Shown: piece by piece, positions 37,189-45,806 of the stretch
How positions within the stretch are numbered: the stretch's first letter is position 1
How the letters are laid out: every line of letters starts with the position of its first letter
DNA from: Haliea sp.
GTDB taxonomy: Bacteria > Pseudomonadota > Gammaproteobacteria > Pseudomonadales > Halieaceae
Direction: 5' to 3'
DNA length: 50,107 nucleotides
Assembly: GCA_002862465.1 (NCBI GenBank)
Contig: PKDD01000097.1
Coordinates: 1 to 50,107, forward strand
Position numbers and translations under genes: made by a program
The notes under the pieces: generated by a model
Database searches by the model: none
What the model was told of the DNA's origin: nothing
The model's input: only the letters and a program-made list of their open reading frames with translations

Positions 37189-37322
37189 TAAAACGTATTA
37201 GGATCTCTTCGGTTTGTCAGCCTCAAACGCTGGCGCTGTTAATCACGCCTGATTTATATTTACAATATCAATACAGCCTATCGCTTTGACATAGTGACAC
37301 CGTCATGACCTTGGAGGGAGTA

Positions 37323-38096
37323 ATGAATAAGGTAGTGGTAATAACAGGAGCCGCAGAGGGGCTGGGGAAGGCTTTCGCAAGGCGTTTTGCAGCAGAGGGC
37401 TATCAGGTAGTGGCAGCGGATATTAACGATGAGGCGGGCAAGGCTTTAGCAATCGCACTTGAAGCGGAGGCAGGCCACGTTGTCTACCAACACTGTGACG
37501 TTACTCGCAAGGAACAGGTTTTAGCACTAATCAATGGCGCTATCGAGCAGTTTGGGGCGGTACAAGTTTTGATTAACAATGCGGTTCCCCTTGGCACTTT
37601 GTCCCCGATTGAAGAGAAGTCTGACGAAGAATTTCAGCACCAACTTGACGGCGGATTATTCGCCGCACGCTGGGCCATGAATGCCGTATTTGACTCCATG
37701 AAACAACAGTCCTTCGGCCGCATTATTAATCTGTGTTCGTTGAATGGCGTAAATGCGCACCCGCAAACCTCAGACTATAACGTCGCCAAAGAAGCCCTAC
37801 GCTGCCTCACTCGCAGTGCCGCGAGGGAATGGGCGCCTCACGGGATTACCGTGAACGCCATTTGTCCTGGCGCGATTACTGCAGCCTTTCTTTCTATGCA
37901 AGAATTTGCACCGGAAATGGCTACGCGAGTCAATAAGCAGATCCCGATGGGCTATATGGGAGACCCCTACGAGGACATCTCCGGCGTGGCATTGTTCCTC
38001 GCCAGCAAGGACGCACGCTATATGACAGGCAACACTCTATATGTCGATGGCGGCGGACACATTAATGGCATTAACTGGGCATCGTTGTTTGAGTGA
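37323..38096 (+). CDS. Short-chain dehydrogenase/reductase
   Basis: A 257-residue classical SDR. The cofactor motif is TGAAEGLG (8-15) with Asp33. NNAV replaces NNAG (85-88). Catalytic residues are Ser139 (NLCSLNG), Tyr152 and Lys156 (YNVAK). The family C-terminus YMTGNTLYVDGGG is present. The ATG at 37323 is chosen because GGAGGGAG precedes it; the ATG six codons earlier overlaps that site. It is the third SDR in the window. It may share a leader with the TonB receptor upstream and converges on the acyl-CoA synthetase, with 20 bases between their ends. Confidence 0.93.
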   Translation: MNKVVVITGAAEGLGKAFARRFAAEGYQVVAADINDEAGKALAIALEAEAGHVVYQHCDVTRKEQVLALINGAIEQFGAVQVLINNAVPLGTLSPIEEKSDEEFQHQLDGGLFAARWAMNAVFDSMKQQSFGRIINLCSLNGVNAHPQTSDYNVAKEALRCLTRSAAREWAPHGITVNAICPGAITAAFLSMQEFAPEMATRVNKQIPMGYMGDPYEDISGVALFLASKDARYMTGNTLYVDGGGHINGINWASLFE

Positions 38097-38116
38097 AGCG
38101 GAGCAACTCACTCACT

Positions 38117-39766
38117 CTAATGCCATTCAATTAACAGTTCGCCCTGCTCTGCTGCCGCTCGAGCAAGTTGCTGAGCTCGTTCGCCGAATCTCTGTTCGAT
38201 CTGCTCACGACGGATCTTAAGCGTCGGCGTCAACATGCCATTGTCGATCGACCAGGCCTCAGTTGAAATTATTACAGCGCCGATACGAGCATGCTTGTCT
38301 GCGGTCTCATTGACCACACCCGCATGTTCTCGAAGCGCCGCCGAGAGTTGTTCTCGCTCTTCCTGTTGGGCAAGGGCGCTGGGGACACACACCATAACCG
38401 TCTTCGAATAGCCACGCCCCAGCAGACACAGCTGTTCCGTATGCGGATGCTTGGCAAATTCATTCTCTATCGGTGTGGGTGCGACAAACTTCCCCTGTAT
38501 GGTTTTAAAGTAATCCTTCATCCGGCCGGTCAGAAAAATGAAACCTTCCTCATCAATCCGCGCCTTGTCTCCGGTATAAATCCAGCCATCGCGAAAGGTT
38601 TCAGCCGTTTTCTCAGGGTCTTTGTAATATCCGGTAGCGAGCCCCGATGCCCGTGCCAGTAACTCCCCCTCCTCGCTGATGCGCACCTCTACATTCCCAA
38701 CTACCTGCCCTATTGAGCCGATCTTACGGTGCTCGTGCGTGTTAGCTGAAAGACCCATGGCCTCGGTTTGACCGAAGCCCTCCATCAAATCCAGGCCGAA
38801 CTGGCCGTACCATTCAATTAGGGCCGGAGGCGTGGGCGCCGCCGCCGTCAGCAGGTATAGCGCATCATCAAGCCCTAGCATGTCGCGAACATGCTGGCCC
38901 GAACCTTCCGGGTCGCGTTCCAATGCATCGGTCACTGCTTGCTGTGAGCCGAAATGACCGGTGATCACCTGCTGCAACTGTTCCCATACTCGTGGCGGCC
39001 CAAACATGATGTGAGGGCGACAAGCAGGCAGGTCGCGCAGCAGCGTTAGCATGTTCTCATTGAAATACACTACACCGCCGTTTATCAGCGAGGCGTACTC
39101 CACTATCTGTCGCTCGGCAATATGGGCAAGAGGTAAATAGGAAAAATAACGGCCACGAGGGGGCGTCGCAAAAGACGCCACGAAACGGTTGACAGGTATC
39201 TCATTTGAGGCGTGTGTCTGCATAACCCCCTTAGGCACACCTGTGGTGCCTGACGTAAATACAATAGAAATTAGATCACTGGGCTGGCATTTGTAAGCCG
39301 GACGCTGTCCGGCGTGTTTAGCGATGAGGTCTTCCCAACACAGATGAGGCTCGTCGAGCGTTACACCGGGCAAAGTCACCAAAAGAATTCCCTCTGGTAG
39401 AACGGTCTTTACCGCCTCCCAATTCTCAGTTTCACCGACAAACAAAAGCTTCATTTCGGTAAAACGCATAACGTATTCAGCGGTGTCGCGTGGCAGCGTG
39501 ACAAACATGGGAATCGTCACATTCCCTGCCGCAATGGTACCGATGTCAGCCATAAACCAGTGTGCTCGGTTACGAGAGAGCAAGCCCACATTAATTCCTG
39601 GGCCACCCAAGGCATGTTCCTGCCAGGCCGCCATAGCATTCACCTCCTCTTGCACTTGCAACCATGTCCATTCGGTTACATTCTCGCCCTTCGGCTCTCG
39701 CAGCCAAACATCACTAGGAGACTCGGTCACCCAGTGATCAAGGTATTCAATTAATGTTGGGTACAT
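38117..39766 (-). CDS. AMP-forming acyl-CoA synthetase (long-chain fatty-acid-CoA ligase-like)
   Basis: A 549-residue adenylate-forming enzyme. The ATP-binding loop TSGTTGVPKG is at 171-180. Further motifs are YLPLAHIAERQ near 210, a GFGQTEAMG A5 motif near 325, YTGDKARIDEEGFIFLTGRMKDYFKT near 395-420, and a C-terminal subdomain lysine region KIRREQIEQRF. It lacks an N-terminal extension and is somewhat shorter than the 600-residue eukaryotic enzymes. The reaction is carboxylate + ATP + CoA to acyl-CoA. GGAAAACACGTC before the ATG provides a weak ribosome binding site. It converges on the SDR gene. Chain length and substrate are not readable. Confidence 0.94.
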   Translation of the reverse strand: MYPTLIEYLDHWVTESPSDVWLREPKGENVTEWTWLQVQEEVNAMAAWQEHALGGPGINVGLLSRNRAHWFMADIGTIAAGNVTIPMFVTLPRDTAEYVMRFTEMKLLFVGETENWEAVKTVLPEGILLVTLPGVTLDEPHLCWEDLIAKHAGQRPAYKCQPSDLISIVFTSGTTGVPKGVMQTHASNEIPVNRFVASFATPPRGRYFSYLPLAHIAERQIVEYASLINGGVVYFNENMLTLLRDLPACRPHIMFGPPRVWEQLQQVITGHFGSQQAVTDALERDPEGSGQHVRDMLGLDDALYLLTAAAPTPPALIEWYGQFGLDLMEGFGQTEAMGLSANTHEHRKIGSIGQVVGNVEVRISEEGELLARASGLATGYYKDPEKTAETFRDGWIYTGDKARIDEEGFIFLTGRMKDYFKTIQGKFVAPTPIENEFAKHPHTEQLCLLGRGYSKTVMVCVPSALAQQEEREQLSAALREHAGVVNETADKHARIGAVIISTEAWSIDNGMLTPTLKIRREQIEQRFGERAQQLARAAAEQGELLIEWH

Positions 39767-40695
39767 GACGTGTTTTCCTATTAATTATTAAAACTCAAGT
39801 CGTTAAGAAGGAAGCTGCTAGTCTACTAGCCTAAAGTTGCGTGGTAAATCTGCCCGCAAAAAAATCTAGTCATCTGGGGTCGCAAGACTCTCGTAAATGG
39901 CGGCATCGCGGGACTGGTAGAGGACAGTGCCAAAGCTTTGGACGCTGCAGAGCGTGGAACTGCGCATTATCGCGGGTGGAAAATACGTCTGGGAGCCACC
40001 GCGCAAGAAATCCTGCGCGACATCGTTTACGATTGTCCCCAATCACGCCAGCGTCGAGGACCGCGCGGGTAGCGTTCTTACCAATACCCCATTGATATTA
40101 CTTATATTGTTTCTACCTTTTTAAAGGACACGACTCCCGAAGAGGCCTCTCAACGATATTGATAAATTAAATTCTTCAGATGCCAAAAACCTAGATGCTG
40201 ACTTCACGCCACTGCCCTTCCCCACTCTGCAAACGCACCTATTTGGTATGCGAATACCTCGCTAGAACCTCCGGCAGAGAGATAAGTGGGGTATCGCAGG
40301 ACGAAGTCATGGAAAACTCAACGCATTCGCAACCGAGCTAACCCTCGACGATACTCCACAATTTACCGCCGACGTGGGAGACAAAGCTTCCGTCGACGCC
40401 ATGGCAAGGGCCTGCAAAGTGGCAATGAACACAGCCGGGCCTTATGCAAAATACCGCACTAATGTTATTGAATCCTGCGCCCGCCTCGGTACCGATCACG
40501 TTGACCTCAATGGCGAACCGCTCTGGATACACGAGGTGCTCAATCAGTATGACCGGCTGGAAAACCGCGCAAACAGGATAGGAGCCATTGGGAGTGGCAA
40601 ACAGGGTCTGCGAGGAAAAGTCTGGCACTGATTATGGTGGAACAAAACACGGCTAGCGCTTGATCAGCTAACTGCTTGATAATTTCGAAGAAATT
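39767..40695. other. Decayed non-coding stretch next to tRNA-Arg
   Basis: About 930 bases without an intact gene. From about 39880 to 40070 overlapping frames read protein-like in short pieces but are interrupted by stops and a frame change. I cannot assign them. From 40243 to about 40560 a frameshifted fragment of a known family is visible (listed separately). The region ends at the 3' end of the tRNA-Arg gene. Confidence 0.6.
40243..40560 (+). pseudogene. Remnant of a saccharopine-dehydrogenase-like / trans-acting enoyl reductase gene
   Basis: One frame reads LVCEYLARTSGRE (40243-40281). After a frameshift near 40281 another frame continues DKWGIAGRS, then ACKVAMNTAGPYAKY, ESCARLGTDHVDLNGEP and WIHEVLNQYD up to about 40560. 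This order matches the N-terminal Rossmann part of saccharopine-dehydrogenase-like proteins (…LVAEYLA…KWAIAGRS…TVGPYALYG…C…GTHYVDLTGE). The start of the gene (YGATGFTG motif) and everything after about residue 130 are missing. The sequence after 40560 no longer resembles the family. No ribosome binding site or start codon precedes it. Confidence 0.72.
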
Positions 40696-40772
40696 TGGCG
40701 CGCCTGGCACGATTCGAACGTGCGACCGCCTGGTTCGTAGCCAGGTACTCTATCCAGCTGAGCTACAGGCGC
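40696..40772 (-). tRNA. tRNA-Arg(ACG) with encoded CCA
   Basis: Read on the minus strand, the 77-base gene folds as a full cloverleaf. The acceptor GCGCCTG/CAGGCGC ends in G and an encoded CCA. The D arm is AGCTCAGCTGGATAGAGT. The anticodon stem CCTGG/CCAGG holds loop CTACGAA, so the anticodon is ACG (wobble A normally edited to inosine). The T arm GCACG-TTCGAAT-CGTGC is canonical. It is transcribed from a near-consensus promoter just upstream. Confidence 0.97.
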
Positions 40773-40782
40773 GAGGCCAGCC

Positions 40783-40811
40783 ACTATAAGGAGAGCATGT
40801 TTGCGAGTCAA
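40783..40811 (-). promoter_or_regulatory. Sigma-70-type promoter of tRNA-Arg
   Basis: On the minus strand TTGACT (40806-40811) and TATAGT (40783-40788) are separated by exactly 17 bases. About ten GC-rich bases (GGCTGGCCTC) follow before the tRNA. The GC-rich discriminator is typical of stringently controlled stable-RNA promoters. Confidence 0.85.
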
Positions 40812-40899
40812 GGATTTATCAGGAACACTGGCAGAGGCCTACACGACTGATCAGCGCATTTAGGGTTGCTGGTCTTGCGCTGCACCTGTAATGAGATGT

Positions 40900-41823
40900 T
40901 CAGCCGTCGGCCATGCGTCCCAGCGTTTCATTACCCATGATCGTGGTGCGATGAATCACCCTCTCCACGCCGGGTTTGGTACCTGTCGCGCAGTGCATAG
41001 CGCGCCAATTGTCCCACAACACCATGTCACCCGGCTGCCACTGGTGGAAATAGTGAAACTCCGGCTTACGCGTATGCTCGACCAAGCGCTGCAACAAATC
41101 AACTGCCTCATCATTAGACAATCCAGCGTGATGCGGCGCCACAACACGCTCGAGGAATTGTTCACAGATCTCCAATATCTTACGACCGGTAACCGGATGA
41201 GTGACCACCGCAGGGTAAACAACCTCTGGGAAATTTGGGTAATTCAAATCAGACGGTTTCCTCGGGCTGAAGGGCCCGGGTTCGTAGCCCTCCAAATCAA
41301 CATACCGCATATGCCGCCGCTGCATACTGAACGCATATGTCACATCGATCTTTTCAATTAACTGTTGCGTCTCTTTGTCCAGTGCATCATAGGCTTTTGC
41401 AAGATCACCGAAGCCAGTCAGACCGTCTTCATTTGCACACACCACACCACGCAGCAGAGCCCCACGGTTAGGCTTGCCGGTGTAGTGCAAATCCATGTGC
41501 CAGTCGAGCTTGCCAACCATATCGCGGCCTTTATAGTTCGCTGTCATAAACTTTTCTTTGTCTGGCTCATTCACCAACATGAATAACTCGGGGTACTCCT
41601 GCGATCTGGTCGCTGCCAGCGGGTGCAGCGCCAACTCACCAAATATGCGACTGAAGGTGATTTGGTTTTCAGGGCTGACATTCTGGCCACGAAACAGCAC
41701 GATAGCGTGCTCATTCCACAAGGCGACCATTTCGGCGGCTACAGAATCGGACAGCGGCTCAGTAATATCGAACCCGCTCACTTCTACGCCAACATTTTCA
41801 AGAGTTGTTACTTGCAGTGCCAT
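40900..41823 (-). CDS. TauD/TfdA-family Fe(II)/2-oxoglutarate dioxygenase
   Basis: A 307-residue dioxygenase. The metal ligands are His109 and Asp111 (WHMDLHY) and the distal His277 (DNWRAMHCATG). Arg288 and Arg292 in ERVIHRTTI are the likely 2-oxoglutarate contacts. It has a longer C-terminal half than the copy at 21.7 kb (EPGPFSPRKP insert). The ATG at 41821-41823 has AGAGG about nine bases upstream; it lies 14 bases after the stop of the aldolase-like gene, so the two are one operon. Members attack phenoxyacids, taurine and other small carboxylates or sulfonates. The aldolase neighbour suggests cleavage of a hydroxylated product. Confidence 0.92.
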   Translation of the reverse strand: MALQVTTLENVGVEVSGFDITEPLSDSVAAEMVALWNEHAIVLFRGQNVSPENQITFSRIFGELALHPLAATRSQEYPELFMLVNEPDKEKFMTANYKGRDMVGKLDWHMDLHYTGKPNRGALLRGVVCANEDGLTGFGDLAKAYDALDKETQQLIEKIDVTYAFSMQRRHMRYVDLEGYEPGPFSPRKPSDLNYPNFPEVVYPAVVTHPVTGRKILEICEQFLERVVAPHHAGLSNDEAVDLLQRLVEHTRKPEFHYFHQWQPGDMVLWDNWRAMHCATGTKPGVERVIHRTTIMGNETLGRMADG

Positions 41824-41837
41824 AAAAATTGCCTCTA

Positions 41838-42608
41838 TTAATCTATAATGCCGGGATCTTCTCGCAGTTCCCGCCGAGCCATCGCTTCCCATAAAAACGG
41901 AAAGCCATGTGCGTCTGGCAAAGCGATTTCGGCAATCTGGTCATCGGTCATTGGCACCCCCCCGCCGACCTGCTCCAATTCATAAGCGCGCTGGCTGCGC
42001 CATTCTAAGGTAACAACCCTAAGATGGGCCTGACGCAAATCTTTTCCCACGACTAACGAACCGTGGTTAGCCAGCAAAGCCCACTTGGCGTCCCCTAGCG
42101 CCTTCGCGGCCGCCAAAGACTTGTCTTCGTCTTCAAAAGTCCCTCCATACTCATCAAAAACTGGTAGCGGTCCGTCCACATAGGCCCCTGCTTGATCATA
42201 GACTGGAGGCACCCGATGCATATTAGCCCAGAGACCGCTCCAGCGAGCGTGGTTATGAATAATCACTTTCACGTCTGGGCGCAGTTGATGCAGTTGCACA
42301 TGCAATCCGACGGCAGGGGTTACGTTCCACTCACCCTCAATAATCCTGCCTGACTCATCCAGCGTCAAAATATCGCTGGCGGTAACCTCATCCCAAGCCA
42401 GTTCCCAGGGGTTGGTCAACATATCGCCATTATCAAGGCGATAGGTAATATGACCCGCAATGTGCTCATTCCAACCTTCCCGAAAAAGCATACGACACAT
42501 CAAAGCCACTTGGGCCTGCTCATTTAACACCGGCAGCAGTGGCTTACGACCCGGATTAGGTGCAAATCGCTTGACGACTTCAGCGTCGATTCCAGAAATT
42601 ACTTGCAT
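41838..42608 (-). CDS. Class II aldolase/adducin-family protein
   Basis: A 256-residue cytoplasmic protein. The zinc-ligand pattern HNHARWSG gives two histidines, and ANHGSLVVG provides the third. The adducin-type fold is also shown by EGWNEHIAGHITYRL near 40 and TNPWELAWDEVTASDIL near 65. Family members cleave phosphorylated sugars or other hydroxyacids by retro-aldol chemistry; many relatives in catabolic clusters have unknown substrates. The ATG at 42606-42608 has GAGGTG just upstream; the upstream frame to 42665 is unlikely to be used. The TauD-type gene starts 14 bases after its stop, so they form an operon. Confidence 0.9.
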   Translation of the reverse strand: MQVISGIDAEVVKRFAPNPGRKPLLPVLNEQAQVALMCRMLFREGWNEHIAGHITYRLDNGDMLTNPWELAWDEVTASDILTLDESGRIIEGEWNVTPAVGLHVQLHQLRPDVKVIIHNHARWSGLWANMHRVPPVYDQAGAYVDGPLPVFDEYGGTFEDEDKSLAAAKALGDAKWALLANHGSLVVGKDLRQAHLRVVTLEWRSQRAYELEQVGGGVPMTDDQIAEIALPDAHGFPFLWEAMARRELREDPGIID

Positions 42609-42683
42609 AATCACCTCGCGTAAATTGTGTTGCTTGGCTACTCCGCGCAGCGCGACTTGAGCCATCGCCTGTCAAAACCAATT

Positions 42684-43091
42684 TTATGGCTGGTCAAACG
42701 GTAACTTTCCCTGCCTGTGTCGCAACCAATTGAGACCCCTTAGCACGCCTGGCCGCAATACGAGCCAACGCTCTAAATAATACTTTCCCGGAAAATTCAT
42801 CAACAACAGTCCAATTAACAGTGTCACAATTCCTTGTCCCGGTGTCACCAACATAATCAAACCGAGGACGACCAGCAGTAGGCCCAGCAGATTCTTAAAT
42901 ACCGCTATGGCCGATGATAGCAATGGCGCGTCGAAAGAGCTCCTCCACACCACGCGCTCTGGGCGGACGAAGTAATCTGTTGGTAATCGTGTGACCACCC
43001 AAGGCACGCCGAAAATCGTCACAATCAATGCGAGCAGCGACAGACCGCTAGCCCACAACAGTGGCTGCTGCCAATTTGACAGAAACTCCAT
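42684..43091 (-). CDS. PGPGW-family small membrane protein
   Basis: A 135-residue membrane protein with three or four hydrophobic segments (about 13-33, 62-80 and 83-100). The segment VLGLIMLVTPGQGIVTLLIGLLL matches the PGPGW putative transmembrane family, with TPGQG in place of PGPG. A basic C-terminus follows. AGGATG precedes the ATG. Function is unknown. It lies 75 bases upstream of the aldolase-TauD operon on the same strand and may be its first gene. Confidence 0.8.
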   Translation of the reverse strand: MEFLSNWQQPLLWASGLSLLALIVTIFGVPWVVTRLPTDYFVRPERVVWRSSFDAPLLSSAIAVFKNLLGLLLVVLGLIMLVTPGQGIVTLLIGLLLMNFPGKYYLERWLVLRPGVLRGLNWLRHRQGKLPFDQP

Positions 43092-43474
43092 CTAATCATC
43101 CTACTATTCAACGTTGCAGATACATTTTCGTATTCTATATTAACCTAACTTCATCGATGCAAAAACTAAGGCATTGAAACCGAAATAAGCCTACAATCTT
43201 CGTTGCTTGTCTTGGCGCACTCTGGCGAACATGAGATCATTTAGCGCATAATGATAATGTTCTCAATAAGTCGCAAATCCCCCCTTTTTAGTTGGTCGGG
43301 TCTGCTTGACGAGCCTTGTGCTATTTTAGGAAACTTCCTCCATACAAGCATACGCCCAATTGCGGCAGCCACCCATTCCTACGGAATCAGCAAAGGGCCA
43401 GCCGGGATAGCAACGGGTGTTCCAAAAGCGCAAGGAAGAGCGTTTTTTACCTATACAGGGAGGCGAGCGCACGC
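43092..43474. other. Divergent intergenic region
   Basis: About 380 bases between the PGPGW gene (leftward) and the LLM oxidoreductase (rightward). The frame extending the LLM gene upstream to 43316 has no domain and no ribosome binding site. No promoter boxes or RNA were recognised with confidence. Confidence 0.4.
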
Positions 43475-44455
43475 ATGGCATTGAAGCTCTCTGTCCTCGA
43501 TCAATCACTGGCCCGCGCGCCTGGCCAGGCCGCCGCAGCACTGCAGGAAACTATCCAGATGGCAAAGTGGTGCGAAGAACTGGCTTACACGAGGTTTTGG
43601 GTGTCGGAGCACCACGCCTTTCCCTCCGTAGCCGGCAGTGCACCGGAAGTATTGTTAGCGGCAGTGGGCGCTGCAACTCGTTCCATCCGTATCGGTTCGG
43701 GCGGCATTATGCTGCCGCATTACAGCGCCTATAAAGTGGCAGAGGTGTTCTCGCTGCTGGCGAACCTTTATCCAGATCGCGTGGACCTTGGTATTGGTCG
43801 GGCGCCAGGCGCGGACATGGCCACTGCTGTCGCCCTAGCTACCGATGGGCAGCCAAAGTTCGACGCGTTTCCCCAGCTAACGGCAAAGCTCAGCGAGCAT
43901 CTGTGGTCCGACACGGCCAGGCCAATTGTCAGTCCGCGACCCCCAGACGATATTCCATTGTGGATGCTCGGTTCCAGCTCCGACAGCGCAATACTGGCGG
44001 CACAGCGCGGTTTGCCATACAACCTCGCTTTGTTCATCAATCCACAGGCAGATACAAGACTAATCGGGCTCTACAAATCGCATTTTCAGCCAAGTAAACA
44101 GCGACCGCATCCCTATGCCATTGTCACGTTGAGCGTATTCTGTGCCGACACGGAAGAGCATGCCAAGGCCCTGCAGTTGGCCTATGATCTAAATTTGTTT
44201 CGTTTTTTTACGGGTCAATCCAATGGGCGATCAATGACGCCGCAGGAGGCTTCGAACTATCACTTAGGGGCACATGAGAACGCATTTATTGCCAGTCGGC
44301 AGAGCAGCCGAGCGTCCGGCACACAGCAACAAGTAAAGCAACAGGTTGAGACGATCGCCGCATTACACAACGCAGACGAAATTATGGCAGTAACCAACAT
44401 GTACTATTTAGCCGATCGTAAACGCTCATTTCAATTGTTGCGAGAAGCCTTCTAG
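43475..44455 (+). CDS. LLM-class flavin oxidoreductase, MsnO8 type
   Basis: A 326-residue luciferase-like TIM-barrel protein. MALKLSVLDQS at the N-terminus, WVSEHHAFPSVAGSAPEVLLAA near 45-65, IRIGSGGIMLPHYSAYKVAE near 72-91 and DLGIGRAPGAD near 105-115 are the landmarks of the MsnO8 subgroup. It binds FMN or a related flavin. The reaction is unknown in this context. The ATG at 43475 is where family homology begins and is preceded by GGGAGG about 11 bases upstream. It converges on the small repeat-rich lipoprotein gene. It is not similar enough to LuxA/LuxB, and no lux genes are near. Confidence 0.93.
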   Translation: MALKLSVLDQSLARAPGQAAAALQETIQMAKWCEELAYTRFWVSEHHAFPSVAGSAPEVLLAAVGAATRSIRIGSGGIMLPHYSAYKVAEVFSLLANLYPDRVDLGIGRAPGADMATAVALATDGQPKFDAFPQLTAKLSEHLWSDTARPIVSPRPPDDIPLWMLGSSSDSAILAAQRGLPYNLALFINPQADTRLIGLYKSHFQPSKQRPHPYAIVTLSVFCADTEEHAKALQLAYDLNLFRFFTGQSNGRSMTPQEASNYHLGAHENAFIASRQSSRASGTQQQVKQQVETIAALHNADEIMAVTNMYYLADRKRSFQLLREAF

Positions 44456-44588
44456 CGCTCGTTAGAACAGATATGAATGCGACAGCGGCTCATCGCAGTG
44501 CCAGCCTGTGAAGCTCGCTAGGACAGTGCCAACAATTAAAATGGCTAAGCCCCTACTCGGGAGGCTTCGCCGTGAGAAAAATCTAGAC

Positions 44589-44987
44589 TTACATCGCGTT
44601 TTTAGCGCTATCGGCAGTATTATTCGCCGCTTCCTTGACACTATCAGTTGCCTGATCAACCATATCGCCCGCACTATCCGCTCCGGCTTCAATACTGTGG
44701 CCGGCATGATCAGCCATATCGCCAGCAGATTCCACAGCATCACTAGTTGCACTCGCCGCACCTGAAGCCATCTCATGCGCCTTATCAGAGGCCTCACTGG
44801 CCATATCGCCAGCGCTATCGGCTGCAGAATTCACTGCGTCACCGGTACTTTTAACGGACTCACTGACCGTATCACTGATACTTGAGGCACTATCCTCCAT
44901 AGCCTGCTTAGACTCGTCGCTGCAACCGGCAACAACAAAGCTAACGAGGACAAGCGATAGAAAACCAAGCAATTTTGTATTCAACAT
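44589..44987 (-). CDS. Small Ala/Ser/Asp-rich lipoprotein with degenerate amphipathic repeats
   Basis: A 132-residue lipoprotein with lipobox VAGC (Cys22). After the anchor the sequence is almost entirely composed of short degenerate units such as SAGDMASEASDKAHEMASG, SAGDMADHAG and SAGDMVDQATDSVKEA, rich in Ala, Ser, Asp and Lys, with no aromatic residues. The period of about 11 residues and composition resemble late-embryogenesis-abundant or apolipoprotein-type amphipathic helices. AGGAG lies six bases before the ATG. Function is unknown; envelope stabilisation or stress protection is a guess from composition. The region after its stop carries AAGCC/GGCTT symmetry but no clear terminator. 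Confidence 0.85.
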   Translation of the reverse strand: MLNTKLLGFLSLVLVSFVVAGCSDESKQAMEDSASSISDTVSESVKSTGDAVNSAADSAGDMASEASDKAHEMASGAASATSDAVESAGDMADHAGHSIEAGADSAGDMVDQATDSVKEAANNTADSAKNAM

Positions 44988-45092
44988 AATATTCTCCTAA
45001 GGGCTTATTAGTTTCGATAGAGGCTGACGCAGAGCATTCCTAGAATCTTTGATCTCGCGTCTTATTTAATATACCACCGCCTCTGCAATGCG

Positions 45093-45806
45093 TCACCCCG
45101 CGTTGTGAAACACGTTCTGCACATCTTCCAGGTATTCAAGCATATCGACTAAATTGTCAAATGCGATCTGGTCTTCCTCGCCAAGTGATACGCTGGTTTG
45201 AGGAATGAACTGAATCTCATCGACCTCAAAAATGACCCCATGAAAGGCATCGAGTAAAGCCTGTTTCGCTTTGTAGTATTCGGTTTGTGGCGTAAATATC
45301 GTCACATTACCACCCTCGCTCTCAATATCAGAGACATCCACGTCCGCCATCATAAGGGCCTCCAGTGCCGCCTCTTCTTCACTTCCTTTAAACATTAAGA
45401 TGGCGCTGTGATCAAACAGGTGACTGACGCTGCCGGGGGAACCCAGCTTACATTTGGCCTTCGTAAAACACTGGCGAACATCGCCAAACGTGCGATTAGG
45501 ATTGTCCGTTAGGCAATCGACAATCACCATAGTGCCACCCGGTCCAAATCCTTCATAGCGCGCGGTGGCAAAATCTTCGCCGCCCACTCCGCGCGCCTTG
45601 TCCAGCGCCTTTTCAATGACATGGGCGGGAACTTGATTCCGTTTTGCCCGCTCGATCAGTCCGCGCAGTGACAGATTGCCTTCTGGGTCTGCGCCCCCCG
45701 ACTTGGCGGAAACATAGAGCTCACGCGCATGCCGACTATAAATTCGCGCCTTCATGTCAGAGGTTTTAGCCATCGAGTCTTTGCGATTCTGATAGGCTCT
45801 GCCCAT
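45093..45806 (-). CDS. YebC/PmpR-family regulatory or translation-related protein
   Basis: A 237-residue soluble protein of the YebC/TACO1 family. It has the usual landmarks: MGRAYQNRKDSMAKTSDMKAR at the start, SGGADPEGNLSLRGLIERAKRNQVP near 36-60, YEGFGPGGTMVIVDCLTDN near 84-102, and PGSVSHLFDHSA near 124-135. The length fits. Members have been described as DNA-binding regulators and, more recently, as factors easing ribosome stalling at proline stretches. CGGAG lies eight bases before the ATG. The MGRAYQNRKDSMAKT form corresponds to the YeeN-like branch, common in marine gammaproteobacteria. It is divergent from the nitronate monooxygenase. Confidence 0.94.
   Translation of the reverse strand: MGRAYQNRKDSMAKTSDMKARIYSRHARELYVSAKSGGADPEGNLSLRGLIERAKRNQVPAHVIEKALDKARGVGGEDFATARYEGFGPGGTMVIVDCLTDNPNRTFGDVRQCFTKAKCKLGSPGSVSHLFDHSAILMFKGSEEEAALEALMMADVDVSDIESEGGNVTIFTPQTEYYKAKQALLDAFHGVIFEVDEIQFIPQTSVSLGEEDQIAFDNLVDMLEYLEDVQNVFHNAG

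Noticed and set aside
39880-40110. Remnant of a D-threonine aldolase or similar gene (a VPNHA-like motif in one frame)
   Set aside because: The match is a few residues only, with stops in every frame; not enough to name a family.
40696-40772. Attachment site of a mobile element at the tRNA-Arg gene
   Set aside because: No integrase and no repeated tRNA 3' end were found in the window; kept only as a possibility in the findings.
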